Shown here piece by piece: positions 1 to 7,180 of a stretch of DNA of 10,692 bases. The DNA lies in assembly GCA_964473395.1 (NCBI GenBank), contig CAYYOW010000077.1, positions 1 through 10,692 on the forward strand, given 5' to 3'. Each line of letters begins with the position of its first letter. Position 1 is the stretch's first letter. The notes under the pieces were generated by a model. That model was not told the DNA's origin, did not search any database, and was given only the letters and a program-made list of their open reading frames with translations. Made by a program: the position numbers and the translations under genes. The DNA comes from Sulfidibacterium sp964473395. GTDB taxonomy: Bacteria > Bacteroidota > Bacteroidia > Bacteroidales > F082.

Positions 1-687
1 CCCGCTGAAAAATCGAATGGCAGTTTAACTTTTTCGTGTATTGGATATCAGACGAAAAAAATAAAAATAGCCACTCATCCAGCCGGCAAACCCATAGCAG
101 TTTCTCTTAGTCCCGAGGTTGTTCAATTGAAACAAGTCGAAGTTTTATCTAAAAAGATTAAAATAAAAACAAAAGGAAACGAATCGAGAATGAGTGCCAT
201 AGTTTTCGTGGTAAGTCATTCCTTTTCGCTGGGTGTAGAATCGGGATGTGTAATAAAATTGCCGGACAAGCCAGTCTATATTAAGGACTTTAATTTTCAT
301 ATCGTTACCAACAACACCGACTCTGTCAAATTCAGGCTGAATATTTATACCTATGATGGCAAAGCAGTAGGAGATAATCTCTTACAACAGAATATTTATT
401 TCACAGTTCCAGGGAAAATGTTGGGTGATTTTACAGTGGATTTGAACAAGTATCATATTGTTGTTCAAGGCGACGTTTTTGTTGCCATCGAGGTGGTAGA
501 TATTTACTCCAGGCCGGTAAATCCTGACATAAAAAATGATGAATACAAATATGACCGATTGTATATTTCGGGAACCGTGTTCGGCTCAAAATGCCTCAGG
601 CGAAAAACCAGTTTTGGTAATTGGGTAAAATTTGAAGGTATTCCCGGTAGCTTTTCCATTGGCTTTTGGCTGACGGTAGCTTATTAA
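1..687 (+). CDS. Carboxypeptidase-regulatory-like domain protein (5' end outside window)
   Basis: This frame is open from the first base of the window, so the gene starts upstream and 228 codons plus a TAA stop are visible. The TTG at 127 is not a credible start, because the reading frame before it already carries domain sequence. The visible N-terminal part (TFSCIGYQTKKI near residues 10-21, then a VSLSPEVVQLKQVEVL stretch) is the typical end of a CarboxypepD_reg-like beta-sandwich, a domain common in Bacteroidota surface and periplasmic proteins. The rest (about residues 55-228) is rich in beta-strand and contains FRLNIYTYDGK, TVDLNKYHIVVQ and a C-terminal SIGFWLTVAY. I recognise it as a conserved Bacteroidota region of unknown function that follows this domain. 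A signal peptide would be expected in the missing part. Export and surface or periplasmic location are inferred. No enzymatic motif is visible, so no specific role is claimed. Confidence 0.8.
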   Translation, partial: PAEKSNGSLTFSCIGYQTKKIKIATHPAGKPIAVSLSPEVVQLKQVEVLSKKIKIKTKGNESRMSAIVFVVSHSFSLGVESGCVIKLPDKPVYIKDFNFHIVTNNTDSVKFRLNIYTYDGKAVGDNLLQQNIYFTVPGKMLGDFTVDLNKYHIVVQGDVFVAIEVVDIYSRPVNPDIKNDEYKYDRLYISGTVFGSKCLRRKTSFGNWVKFEGIPGSFSIGFWLTVAY

Positions 688-829
688 TTTCGCTGGCAAT
701 AAACCTGCTTGTCACTGTTTGTTTTAGATTTTATTTTTAACGGCTTGTGTTTGCAACAAACGTTTGAAATCAGAAGGCACAGAGGTAAAAAACTTTCCTG
801 TTGCGACACCGATTAAACAGCTCTTCGTA

Positions 830-863
830 TTGCTAATTTTGCCGGGCTATTTCCTTACTTTTG
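830..863 (+). promoter_or_regulatory. Bacteroidota-type promoter of the GH13 gene
   Basis: TACTTTTG at 856-863 matches the Bacteroidota -7 consensus TAnnTTTG exactly. A TTG at 830-832 sits 23 bases upstream as a possible -33 element. Transcription would begin a few bases after 863, leaving a short leader before the ATG at 893. The site lies inside the long open frame and is the main reason to place the protein start at 893. It is a sequence match only; no start site has been measured. Confidence 0.65.
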
Positions 864-892
864 CCTCACATATCACCCATGAATCCAAAATT

Positions 893-2611
893 ATGTCAGA
901 CAAAGAACGCTTAATCAGCTTGTGGCGGGAGCTTTATTCCGAAGATACGATTGAAAAGTTAGATGTTTTTCTTTCAGAAATAGAACAAAGAACCATGGCC
1001 GAAAACGAAGATGGTGGGGACTGGTACAAAGACGCTGTCATTTATTCGTTGTATGTGGATTTGTTCAACAAGGATTTTTCGGGGCTGATAGATAAGCTGG
1101 ATTATCTTGAAGATCTCGGTGTCAACTGCTTGTGGCTGTTGCCGATTCTGGATTCTCCCATGCGGGATGCTGGTTTTGATATTCGGAATTATGACCGTAT
1201 CCGTGCCGATTTGCTCGGCTTGCCTGAAGGTTTTGACAAAGAAGATCAGGTGGCTGTTTTCGGGGATTTTCTGAAAGAAGCCCATGCCAGAAACATTCGC
1301 GTGATTTTTGATGTGGCCATTAATCATGTTTCCGATGAACATCCCTGGTTTCTGGAAGCCAAAAAATCGGAGGACAATCCTTTTCGTAACTATTTTATCT
1401 GGAGCAAAGATACCAGTCTTTACAAAGAAGCCCGCCTGCTTTTCAAAGGCATCGAGGAGAGCAACTGGGAACAGCAGGGCGACTGGTACTATTTTCATCG
1501 GTTTTTCAGTTTTCAGCCCGACTGGAATTATAAAAATCCGGAGGTGCTGCTGACCATGTCAAGAAATCTGCTTTACTGGCAAAGTATGGGCGTGGATGGC
1601 TTTCGGGCTGACGCTATTCCTTATCTCTGGAAAGAGGAGGGAACCGACTGCGAAAACCGGCCGAAAACGCATACCCTTGTAAAATTCTTCCGTGCAGTTT
1701 TAGATTATGCACAGCCGGGTTCTCTTCTGCTGGCGGAAGCCTGCCAGAAACCGAAAGAGGTGGTGAAATACATGGGCGATGGCGATGAGTGCCATGCCGC
1801 CTACCATTTTCCTTTGATGCCCATGATGTTTAAAGCCATTGCCATGGGAAGCAACCAGCCTATAAGGCAGACGCTAAGCCCCGACATAACACCGGAAATA
1901 CCGGATATCGGCCAGTGGCTCACTTTCTTGCGGGTACATGACGAGTTAAGCTTGGAGCTGGTCTATGTGAGCGAAGAAGACAGGAAATATATCCATGATA
2001 ATTACTGCCGCAAACCCGAATGGGACTTTCGCGTGGGTGAAGGCATTTCGGCGCGGCTGTCGGAGCTTTTTCAACGCGACGAAAGGAAAATCGGGCTGGC
2101 TTATTCGTTGATGCTCACCATCACAGGCAGCCCTGTAGTCTATTACGGTGATGAATTCGGAAAGCTGAACGATGAAGCATATTACCGCGAACAAATCAAA
2201 CTGACCGGAAAAGATGATACTCGTTTTCTGGTGCGCGGACGTATTGACTGGAAAAAATTAGAAGCCGATTTAAAAGATCCTGATAATTTCCATGCTCGTG
2301 TTTATCAAATAATTAAATCGTTGCTGAACACCCGGAAAGAACATACAGCCTTTGGTCGGGGCGACACAAAATTTCTGGATGTACAGGATGTCGATGGTAA
2401 GCCGATGGAACAAGTGCTGGCTTATCTCCGCTCTGCCACGGAGGAGAATATTATGGTGCTGAACAACCTTTCAGGAAAGCCGGTCAAAATCAGGCATCCG
2501 TTGCCGGATAATCATGTCTTCGTGCTGAATTTCAACGGGTTTTCTTACGATGAAGAAAACCAGATTTTTCAGCTGGAACCTTACGGCTTTGTCTGGCTGG
2601 GCGTTTTGTAA
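893..2611 (+). CDS. GH13 alpha-glucan enzyme, trehalose-synthase-like
   Basis: This is a 572-residue retaining GH13 (alpha-amylase superfamily) enzyme acting on alpha-glucosides. The barrel opens with DWYKDAVIYSLYVDLF (about residues 43-58). Region I is DVAINH (140-145). The nucleophile is D240 in GVDGFRAD, the acid/base is E282 in LLLAEACQ, and the transition-state stabiliser is D350 in FLRVHDELS, so the catalytic triad is complete. The order and wording of blocks (PYLWKEEGTDCENRP, GDGDECHAAYHFPLMP, SPVVYYGDEFG) follow trehalose synthase / maltose glucosyltransferase proteins. A beta-rich C-terminal domain occupies about 490-572. There is no signal peptide from this start, so it is probably cytoplasmic. 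Oddities: the block GVRTPMQW expected after YGDE in trehalose synthases is replaced by a DTRFLVRGRIDW segment, and a helical N-terminal segment (about 1-40) recalls amylosucrases. Maltose-trehalose conversion is one possibility; glucosyl transfer or hydrolysis is another. The frame extends up to 764 (TTG), but 893 is chosen because a promoter lies between. Confidence 0.85.
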   Translation: MSDKERLISLWRELYSEDTIEKLDVFLSEIEQRTMAENEDGGDWYKDAVIYSLYVDLFNKDFSGLIDKLDYLEDLGVNCLWLLPILDSPMRDAGFDIRNYDRIRADLLGLPEGFDKEDQVAVFGDFLKEAHARNIRVIFDVAINHVSDEHPWFLEAKKSEDNPFRNYFIWSKDTSLYKEARLLFKGIEESNWEQQGDWYYFHRFFSFQPDWNYKNPEVLLTMSRNLLYWQSMGVDGFRADAIPYLWKEEGTDCENRPKTHTLVKFFRAVLDYAQPGSLLLAEACQKPKEVVKYMGDGDECHAAYHFPLMPMMFKAIAMGSNQPIRQTLSPDITPEIPDIGQWLTFLRVHDELSLELVYVSEEDRKYIHDNYCRKPEWDFRVGEGISARLSELFQRDERKIGLAYSLMLTITGSPVVYYGDEFGKLNDEAYYREQIKLTGKDDTRFLVRGRIDWKKLEADLKDPDNFHARVYQIIKSLLNTRKEHTAFGRGDTKFLDVQDVDGKPMEQVLAYLRSATEENIMVLNNLSGKPVKIRHPLPDNHVFVLNFNGFSYDEENQIFQLEPYGFVWLGVL

Positions 2612-2649
2612 ATCTTTTCGTAAATTAAAACGGTAGCTCACCTCCTTCG

Positions 2650-2698
2650 CTCATTCGGATTTCTCGTCTGTGCCGATACACTCGGCTCATTCCGATTT
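2650..2698 (+). repeat. Short direct repeat downstream of the GH13 gene
   Basis: GCTCATTCGGATTT at 2650-2663 recurs as GCTCATTCCGATTT at 2685-2698, with 13 of 14 bases identical and a 35-base period. It lies in the 189-base gap between the GH13 gene and the aldo/keto reductase, where no gene or clear hairpin terminator is visible. Function unknown; it may be decayed or dispersed intergenic sequence. Confidence 0.4.
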
Positions 2699-2741
2699 GT
2701 GTCAAAGGCACTCCTTTTGTGCAATCTGAATGTAAAGTGCT

Positions 2742-2780
2742 TTTGTATCTTCTAAATAGGGATTAAATCCCCTATCTTTG
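2742..2780 (+). promoter_or_regulatory. Promoter of the aldo/keto reductase gene, with palindrome
   Basis: TATCTTTG at 2773-2780 matches the TAnnTTTG -7 consensus exactly and ends 20 bases before the ATG at 2801. TTTG at 2742-2745 could be the -33 element, but the 27-base spacing is longer than usual. Between them lies the inverted repeat GGGATT-A-AATCCC (2759-2771), abutting the -7 box; this is a good position for a dimeric regulator. That the palindrome is an operator is inference. Confidence 0.6.
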
Positions 2781-2800
2781 TCTTATCTAATTCTCAAAAA

Positions 2801-3703
2801 ATGGAAAAAATAAAACTTTCTTCCACATTGGAAGTTTCTCGGTTTGCGTTGGGCTTCTGGCGATTGAATGAATGGAAGATGTCATCCTCGGAACTATTGT
2901 ATTTTATTGAAACAGTTCTTGATACGGGAATAACCACCTTTGACCATGCCGATATTTATGGAGATTTCTCCTGTGAAGCACTGTTTGGAGAAGCGCTGAA
3001 ACGCGAACCGGCTTTAAGGCAAAAAATGCAACTCATCACCAAATGTGGTATAATGCCGGTCTCACAGAAATTTCCCGAAAGGAGAGTCGGCCATTACGAT
3101 ACAGGTTATGCCCATATTCTGGAAAGTGTGGAGCAGTCGCTGAAAAATTTCCACACCGATTACCTAGACCTACTGCTTATTCACCGTCCCGACCCGCTGA
3201 TGAGTCCTGATGAAACAGCACGTGCTTTTGAAGAGTTGCACCGGTCGGGAAAAGTGTTGCATTTTGGTGTTTCCAATTTTTTACCCGCTGATATGGAGAT
3301 GTTTCTGGCTCATTTGTCGCTGCCGCTGGTTACCAATCAGGTGGCGATTTCTCCGGCGCAGCTTGCACATTTTCACAATGGCAACATGGCTTATTTCCTG
3401 CAAAAAGAGATACATCCCATGGCTTGGTCGCCGCTGGCAGGAGGCAAACTTCTCCATCCGGAGGATGAAGAAGGCAGGCGGATACATCGAAAATTGTCTG
3501 AGCTGGCACAACGGAAAGGAACAGAGAATATTGGTTCTTTAATTTACGCCTGGCTGTTGAAACATCCTGCTGGTATCATTCCCGTTTTGGGAACCGGGAA
3601 ATTGCACCGTATTCAGGAAGCGCTGGAAGCTTTCAATATTTCACTTACTACCGAAGAGTGGTTTGCAATTTATGAGGCCGGACTGGGACATGGGGTGCCG
3701 TAG
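2801..3703 (+). CDS. ydhF: Aldo/keto reductase, YdhF-like
   Basis: This 300-residue protein is an NAD(P)H-dependent aldo/keto reductase, expected to reduce carbonyls in the cytoplasm. The catalytic tetrad is intact: D48 and Y53 in DHADIYG, K81 in ITKCG, H128 in LLIHRPDP. GVSNF (156-160) and the late PVLGTGKLHRI block (from 261, part of the cofactor-binding site) are also present. The length, the start pattern (SRFALGFWRLNEW), the HRPDPLM block, PMAWSPLAGG and the ending LGHGVP closely follow E. coli YdhF (about 298 residues), so this subfamily is favoured over the Tas or YajO types. The natural substrate is not known even for E. coli YdhF. The gene stands alone behind its own promoter, with no overlap to the GH13 gene upstream; joint function with that gene is not indicated. 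The ATG at 2801 is supported by the promoter just upstream. Confidence 0.92.
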   Translation: MEKIKLSSTLEVSRFALGFWRLNEWKMSSSELLYFIETVLDTGITTFDHADIYGDFSCEALFGEALKREPALRQKMQLITKCGIMPVSQKFPERRVGHYDTGYAHILESVEQSLKNFHTDYLDLLLIHRPDPLMSPDETARAFEELHRSGKVLHFGVSNFLPADMEMFLAHLSLPLVTNQVAISPAQLAHFHNGNMAYFLQKEIHPMAWSPLAGGKLLHPEDEEGRRIHRKLSELAQRKGTENIGSLIYAWLLKHPAGIIPVLGTGKLHRIQEALEAFNISLTTEEWFAIYEAGLGHGVP

Positions 3704-3721
3704 GCTTCTTAGCTTATCTAG

Positions 3722-3840
3722 GGTCTGCTGAAAAGCACATAATAACCTTAGTATATGTATTGTTACACGATTTTTGTTAACTACAAATACAAGCTTTTCT
3801 CGTAGTTTTATTAAGAAACCTTGTACTTTTTCAGCAGATC
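3722..3840. mobile_element. MITE-like element with terminal inverted repeats
   Basis: The left end GGTCTGCTGAAAAGCAC (3722-3738) and the reverse complement of the right end, GATCTGCTGAAAAAGTAC (3823-3840), agree except for single substitutions and one missing A. The interior, about 85 bases, is AT-rich and non-coding, so this would be a non-autonomous element relying on a transposase elsewhere. ATCTA occurs at 3716-3720 and again at 3843-3847, but not flush with both ends, so the target duplication is uncertain. It fills the gap between two convergent genes and touches the stop codon of the permease gene on the minus strand. A role as a bidirectional terminator is possible but weak, since the arms are about 85 bases apart. 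Confidence 0.5.
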
Positions 3841-3844
3841 TAAT

Positions 3845-4411
3845 CTAAGAACTTGCTTCAGATGGATTGCTTTTTCTTATCAGAAAGTCAATAATTATTC
3901 CCTGAAGCACAGAGATGAGAATAGTAACAATTGTTAGAACGATAACATATTTCATTCCAAAATAGAGAGCCATCAATGGCAGCCAGTTTAACTTAATACC
4001 GCGATTGTACAAAAACGTGGCAATAAGTCCGGGTTTTACTCCTTTATCCATCATGTCTCTCAAAATGGGGAACCAAAGATAAATGGCGCCTATGGAAATA
4101 ATTCCGGCAAAAACAGCGATGAGCCAGCCTTTTATACCCGAACCTTCTCCCATGTATTTTACCAGCGTTGAAGTTTTCAAGAAAAGATTGGTTAAAACCA
4201 TGAGTACAAAGACGACAGCTAAAAAAGGAAATATCTCTAGAAATAAATGATAAAAATACCGGGCGGCATCAAAGGCTTTGTTTTTATCAATGATCAAGAC
4301 TACCAAAAACAATAGTACCGAAAACCCGAGAAAAAGCCAGGGGCCTTTGCCTGAACGTTTTTTGTTTTTTGGTTTCTCCGGTATTTTTCGTAACGTTTTT
4401 TCCACTACCAT
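3845..4411 (-). CDS. Half-size permease subunit (COG0701/PF03773-like), second half
   Basis: This 188-residue membrane protein has a basic, lysine-rich cytoplasmic N-terminus (about 1-22) and hydrophobic segments near 24-42, 57-78, 97-116, 128-148 and 151-177. The block GEGSGIKGW (88-96), followed by GIISIGAIYLWFPIL (103-117) and ATFLYNRGIK (131-140), resembles the membrane core of predicted permeases of the DUF318/ArsP-like family (COG0701). The cysteine motif seen in arsenic-type members is absent. Full-length family members are about twice this size; the preceding gene supplies the other half. Start ATG (4409-4411) overlaps the stop of the upstream gene by 7 bases, which implies translational coupling and assembly of the two products. 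The substrate is unknown. It is the last gene of the minus-strand operon, with a MITE-like element right after its stop. Confidence 0.72.
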   Translation of the reverse strand: MVVEKTLRKIPEKPKNKKRSGKGPWLFLGFSVLLFLVVLIIDKNKAFDAARYFYHLFLEIFPFLAVVFVLMVLTNLFLKTSTLVKYMGEGSGIKGWLIAVFAGIISIGAIYLWFPILRDMMDKGVKPGLIATFLYNRGIKLNWLPLMALYFGMKYVIVLTIVTILISVLQGIIIDFLIRKSNPSEASS

Positions 4412-4818
4412 ATCCCCATTCCGATGAGTGTTAGAAAAGCTACAAGTAATGAAAGGACAAAAGCACTTATGTTACGTAGCAGGGCAAACTTTTTCCCGAG
4501 AAATTGCATTTCTGCCGGCAGTTGCACTACTCCAACTGTAACCCAGGCCGTCAGGAATGCGGTTACCGTCAGCAGGCCGATACCCTGTTTTAACAAATTG
4601 CCCGATATGATATAACTCGTTATGGGATTACCGGCGACTACACTGCCCAGTAAAGACCCTATTACAGGATCAAAAATGGTCCCCCGAAATAAAATTCGGT
4701 AGGAAGATACGGGAACCAAAGTATTGAACAGACTAATGAGAATTAGGATGCTGATAATCAAGGGAAAAGCTGTGCCAAGTACTTTTGCAGCTTTACTAAT
4801 AGCCTTGTTCAGTTTCAT
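4405..4818 (-). CDS. Half-size permease subunit (COG0701/PF03773-like), first half
   Basis: This 137-residue, highly hydrophobic protein has about four membrane segments (near 13-33, 52-72, 80-99 and 113-134). The block GNPITSYIISGNLLKQG (63-79) followed by TAWVTVGVVQLPAE (90-103) and GKKFALLRN (108-116) is the recognisable signature of this permease family. It covers only one half of a standard-length permease. The next gene begins before this one ends and carries the complementary half, so a two-chain transporter is the likely product. No substrate-specific residue can be read from the sequence. Spacing to the glycosyltransferase upstream is 11 bases, so it belongs to the same operon, though no functional link is evident. 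Confidence 0.72.
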   Translation of the reverse strand: MKLNKAISKAAKVLGTAFPLIISILILISLFNTLVPVSSYRILFRGTIFDPVIGSLLGSVVAGNPITSYIISGNLLKQGIGLLTVTAFLTAWVTVGVVQLPAEMQFLGKKFALLRNISAFVLSLLVAFLTLIGMGIW

Positions 4819-4829
4819 AATTTATCTGT

Positions 4830-6026
4830 TTATACTATTTCATTATAAATATTCAACAACGCCTTACCAACGGCTTCGGATGAAAAAGCTTTTTGTGCAT
4901 GGAATTGGATGCTCTCTTTCTTAAAAATAATTTTATTGTTAAGGAAGTCATTCAGAATACCAAGCAGAGTTGTTTCATCTCCCGCGGGCATCAACCGGCC
5001 ATTGCTGTCGTTTACCATTTCGGCTATGCCGCCTACATTGGTTGAGAAGACAGGGACTCCCAAAACAAAACTTTCGTTGATGACTACCGGCATATTTTCA
5101 TAATTACTGAAAATTACAAGAGCATCCGCTTTGGCCATAGTCTCTGCCAGCGCTTTTCCTTTGAGCAGCCCGGTGAAAGTCAGTACTTTTTTCGGGATGC
5201 CAAGCTTGACGGCATACGCTTTCATCTTTTCCAAGTCCTCTCCTTCACCAACCAGTGAAAAGTGAAAATCATCACGGTTTCCGGAAAGTTTTGCTATCAC
5301 TCGCAGTATCCCGCTGATATTTTTATGTGCATCGGTGAAACAACTCACGTGTACCAAATCTTTTCGCTGGGATTCGGTTTTTACAAATAGTTGAGGTGAC
5401 ACTTCAAAAAAAGCAGTATCCACCACGTTGCGGATAACACGATAATCGGAATTTTGTAATCCGTAGTTTTTCATCGCCCGCGTTAAATCTTTGGAAACCG
5501 TTGTCACCATGGCAGCCTGCCGAACTATCAAACGGGTGAGTAGTTTTCGTAAAAAGCCTCTAAATTCCTTACGTGAATCCAGATAGCGGGTCCAGTGTTC
5601 GGTTATTACGAAAGGCGTACCATGCAGCCATTTGTAAAGCAGTGCCAAAATACCCAGTCTGGTCAGTACATGCACATGCAATACATCAAACTTCTCATTA
5701 GGTAATTTTATCCTCTTTATACCTTTAATGTTAGCTCTGGAAAACCGCCAAAGGCCAACTAGTGGCGAAATCAACGGGACATGTAAACGCGGCAAGCGGT
5801 AGTAAACCCGTGCGGTACGTACGCCTGCTTTTTCCTCATAATCAACTTCGTACAGCGGAATGGCATCTTTAGCCTCAACACCATGTGCGTAAACCAGTGC
5901 CACTTTTGCGTAACGGGCAGCTGCTTCGGCATGCCGCTGAATAAAAAGGCCGGGCATAGGATCGGTTCGGTTAGGATACCAGCGGGCAAGGTTCAGAACG
6001 TGCAACGACTGCGCAGAAGAATTCAT
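4830..6026 (-). CDS. GT4-family glycosyltransferase
   Basis: This 398-residue, soluble GT-B fold glycosyltransferase is of the retaining GT4 type, transferring a sugar from a nucleotide donor. The N-terminal acceptor domain opens with LNLARWYPNRTDPMPGLFIQRH (11-32), a common Bacteroidota pattern, with DVLHVH at 114-119 and TEHWTRYL at 142-149. The C-terminal donor domain has GEGEDLEKMK (260-269), FTGLLKG (284-290) and the E-x7-E motif E310/E318 in YENMPVVINE, followed by GVPVFSTNVGGIAEMV, which binds the donor nucleotide sugar. The product could be a lipopolysaccharide, capsule or other surface glycan, but no other glycan genes are visible here. The start ATG overlaps the kinase stop as ATGA, implying coupled translation. 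Donor and acceptor cannot be predicted. Confidence 0.9.
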   Translation of the reverse strand: MNSSAQSLHVLNLARWYPNRTDPMPGLFIQRHAEAAARYAKVALVYAHGVEAKDAIPLYEVDYEEKAGVRTARVYYRLPRLHVPLISPLVGLWRFSRANIKGIKRIKLPNEKFDVLHVHVLTRLGILALLYKWLHGTPFVITEHWTRYLDSRKEFRGFLRKLLTRLIVRQAAMVTTVSKDLTRAMKNYGLQNSDYRVIRNVVDTAFFEVSPQLFVKTESQRKDLVHVSCFTDAHKNISGILRVIAKLSGNRDDFHFSLVGEGEDLEKMKAYAVKLGIPKKVLTFTGLLKGKALAETMAKADALVIFSNYENMPVVINESFVLGVPVFSTNVGGIAEMVNDSNGRLMPAGDETTLLGILNDFLNNKIIFKKESIQFHAQKAFSSEAVGKALLNIYNEIV

Positions 6027-6541
6027 ACTTTCAGGATTTCATCCACAAAGGTACGTGCATTTTCAAAACGGATGTCGCCCAGCCCTTTTATCACCCGGAA
6101 AGGGAGGCTGTTTTCTTCCAGCGTCTGCCGGTAAAGTGTAAAAAGTTTCCCGCGGTCATCGGGATTTTCCCGCAAAGGGTCTGGCTCCCACGGAATGTCA
6201 GGATAGCAAAGCAGATACAAGTCGTAGCGATGCAAATGAAACTGTTGTTCAATCCATTCCGGACAGGTGCCAAAAACTACCTCACACCAGATTTTGGTTA
6301 CCAGCATATCTGTATCACAAAACAAAACTTCCCGGGCATTTTCTACGGCAGCATTCTCCCGTTTCAGCTGGCCACGGGCAATGGTCTCCACATCTTCCAG
6401 CATGTAATCCGGACCATTCTTTTCAAGATATTCGCGTGCATATTCCGGAACCCACAGGGTTTTGTAAGCGTTGGCTAGCCAGGCTGCCAGCTCCGATTTT
6501 CCCGTTGACTCGGGGCCGGTGATGGCAACACGTTTAAGCAT
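6023..6541 (-). CDS. NadR-type P-loop kinase/ATPase (AAA_28-like)
   Basis: This 172-residue protein resembles the C-terminal ribosylnicotinamide kinase domain of NadR and lacks the nucleotidyltransferase and repressor domains. The Walker A motif is GPESTGKS (9-16). VPEYAREYL (31-39) is a substrate-side block typical of the family. FCDTDML (74-80) is Walker B-like with D76/D78. DIPWEPDPLRENPDDR (115-130) looks like the lid segment found in these kinases. In NadR this domain phosphorylates nicotinamide riboside to NMN. Its location overlapping the end of the PnuC-family gene by 8 bases fits metabolic trapping of the imported vitamin. With a thiamine-binding protein at the operon head, a thiamine kinase activity is a plausible alternative. 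Cytoplasmic; substrate unproven. Confidence 0.85.
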   Translation of the reverse strand: MLKRVAITGPESTGKSELAAWLANAYKTLWVPEYAREYLEKNGPDYMLEDVETIARGQLKRENAAVENAREVLFCDTDMLVTKIWCEVVFGTCPEWIEQQFHLHRYDLYLLCYPDIPWEPDPLRENPDDRGKLFTLYRQTLEENSLPFRVIKGLGDIRFENARTFVDEILKV

Positions 6542-7178
6542 GAGCTTCTATGTTTTCTTTTGCCAGTTTCCGCCACTCAAAATAGCCCATAACGGCCAGA
6601 ACAAGAAAAATAAAATATTGTAAACTTGTAAAAGCCAGGTCTTTATAGAGGTATAAGGGAACGGAAACCACGTCGGCAGCAATCCAGAATAGCCAGTTTT
6701 CCACTTTTTTAACAGCCATAAGCCACATGCCAAGGATGGCCACTGCTGTTGTAAACGTGTCGGTATAAGGTACAAAAGTTGACCAGTAAACGGTATCATT
6801 AGCCTTGAAGATGCGTAGTAATCCCCATATGATGAAAATCGAGATAATAAAGACGCCAATGCTGATGAGCCAGGTTTTTCGGCTGGAATAGGTTACCGGC
6901 AGCTCCTCTTCATCTTCATTTTTCCGCGACCACATAATCCAGCCGTATATGCTGAAAATAAAATAGTATGCATTAATCCCCATATCCGCATACAGCTGTG
7001 CTTTAAAACAGATAAAAACGTATAACAGCACGCTGACGATGCCGGTGGGATAAACCAGAATATTTGCTTTTTTGGCATACCAAACGCTGATGACGCCGAG
7101 ACTTGCAGCCACAATCTCCATCCACGTAGAATCCAGAATGTTTTGGTAGAGCAGCTGAAAATAATAACTAAAATCCAT
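6534..7178 (-). CDS. pnuC: PnuC-family vitamin transporter (nicotinamide riboside or thiamine)
   Basis: This 214-residue integral membrane protein is of the usual PnuC size (seven-helix SWEET-like fold in the family). Hydrophobic segments are visible near 22-36, 41-58, 67-83, 103-122, 140-156, 161-178 and 183-199. Family blocks include YPTGIVSVLLYVFI (43-56), QLYADMGINAYY (61-72), and KVENWLFWIAADVVSV (158-173) followed by LYLYKD. PnuC proteins carry out facilitated diffusion of nicotinamide riboside, and relatives named PnuT carry thiamine. I cannot decide from sequence alone. The kinase downstream supports either vitamin; the thiamine-binding protein upstream, only 2 bases away, leans toward thiamine. 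The gene symbol is given at family level. Confidence 0.88.
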   Translation of the reverse strand: MDFSYYFQLLYQNILDSTWMEIVAASLGVISVWYAKKANILVYPTGIVSVLLYVFICFKAQLYADMGINAYYFIFSIYGWIMWSRKNEDEEELPVTYSSRKTWLISIGVFIISIFIIWGLLRIFKANDTVYWSTFVPYTDTFTTAVAILGMWLMAVKKVENWLFWIAADVVSVPLYLYKDLAFTSLQYFIFLVLAVMGYFEWRKLAKENIEAHA

Positions 7179-7180
7179 TG

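Noticed and set aside
757..766. Palindrome CAAACGTTTG downstream of the first gene as a terminator
   Set aside because: It is short, has no loop and is not followed by a T run, so it does not support a rho-independent terminator.
974..1498. Minus-strand open frame of 174 codons opposite the GH13 gene
   Set aside because: Shadow of a strongly conserved coding region that contains catalytic blocks on the other strand.
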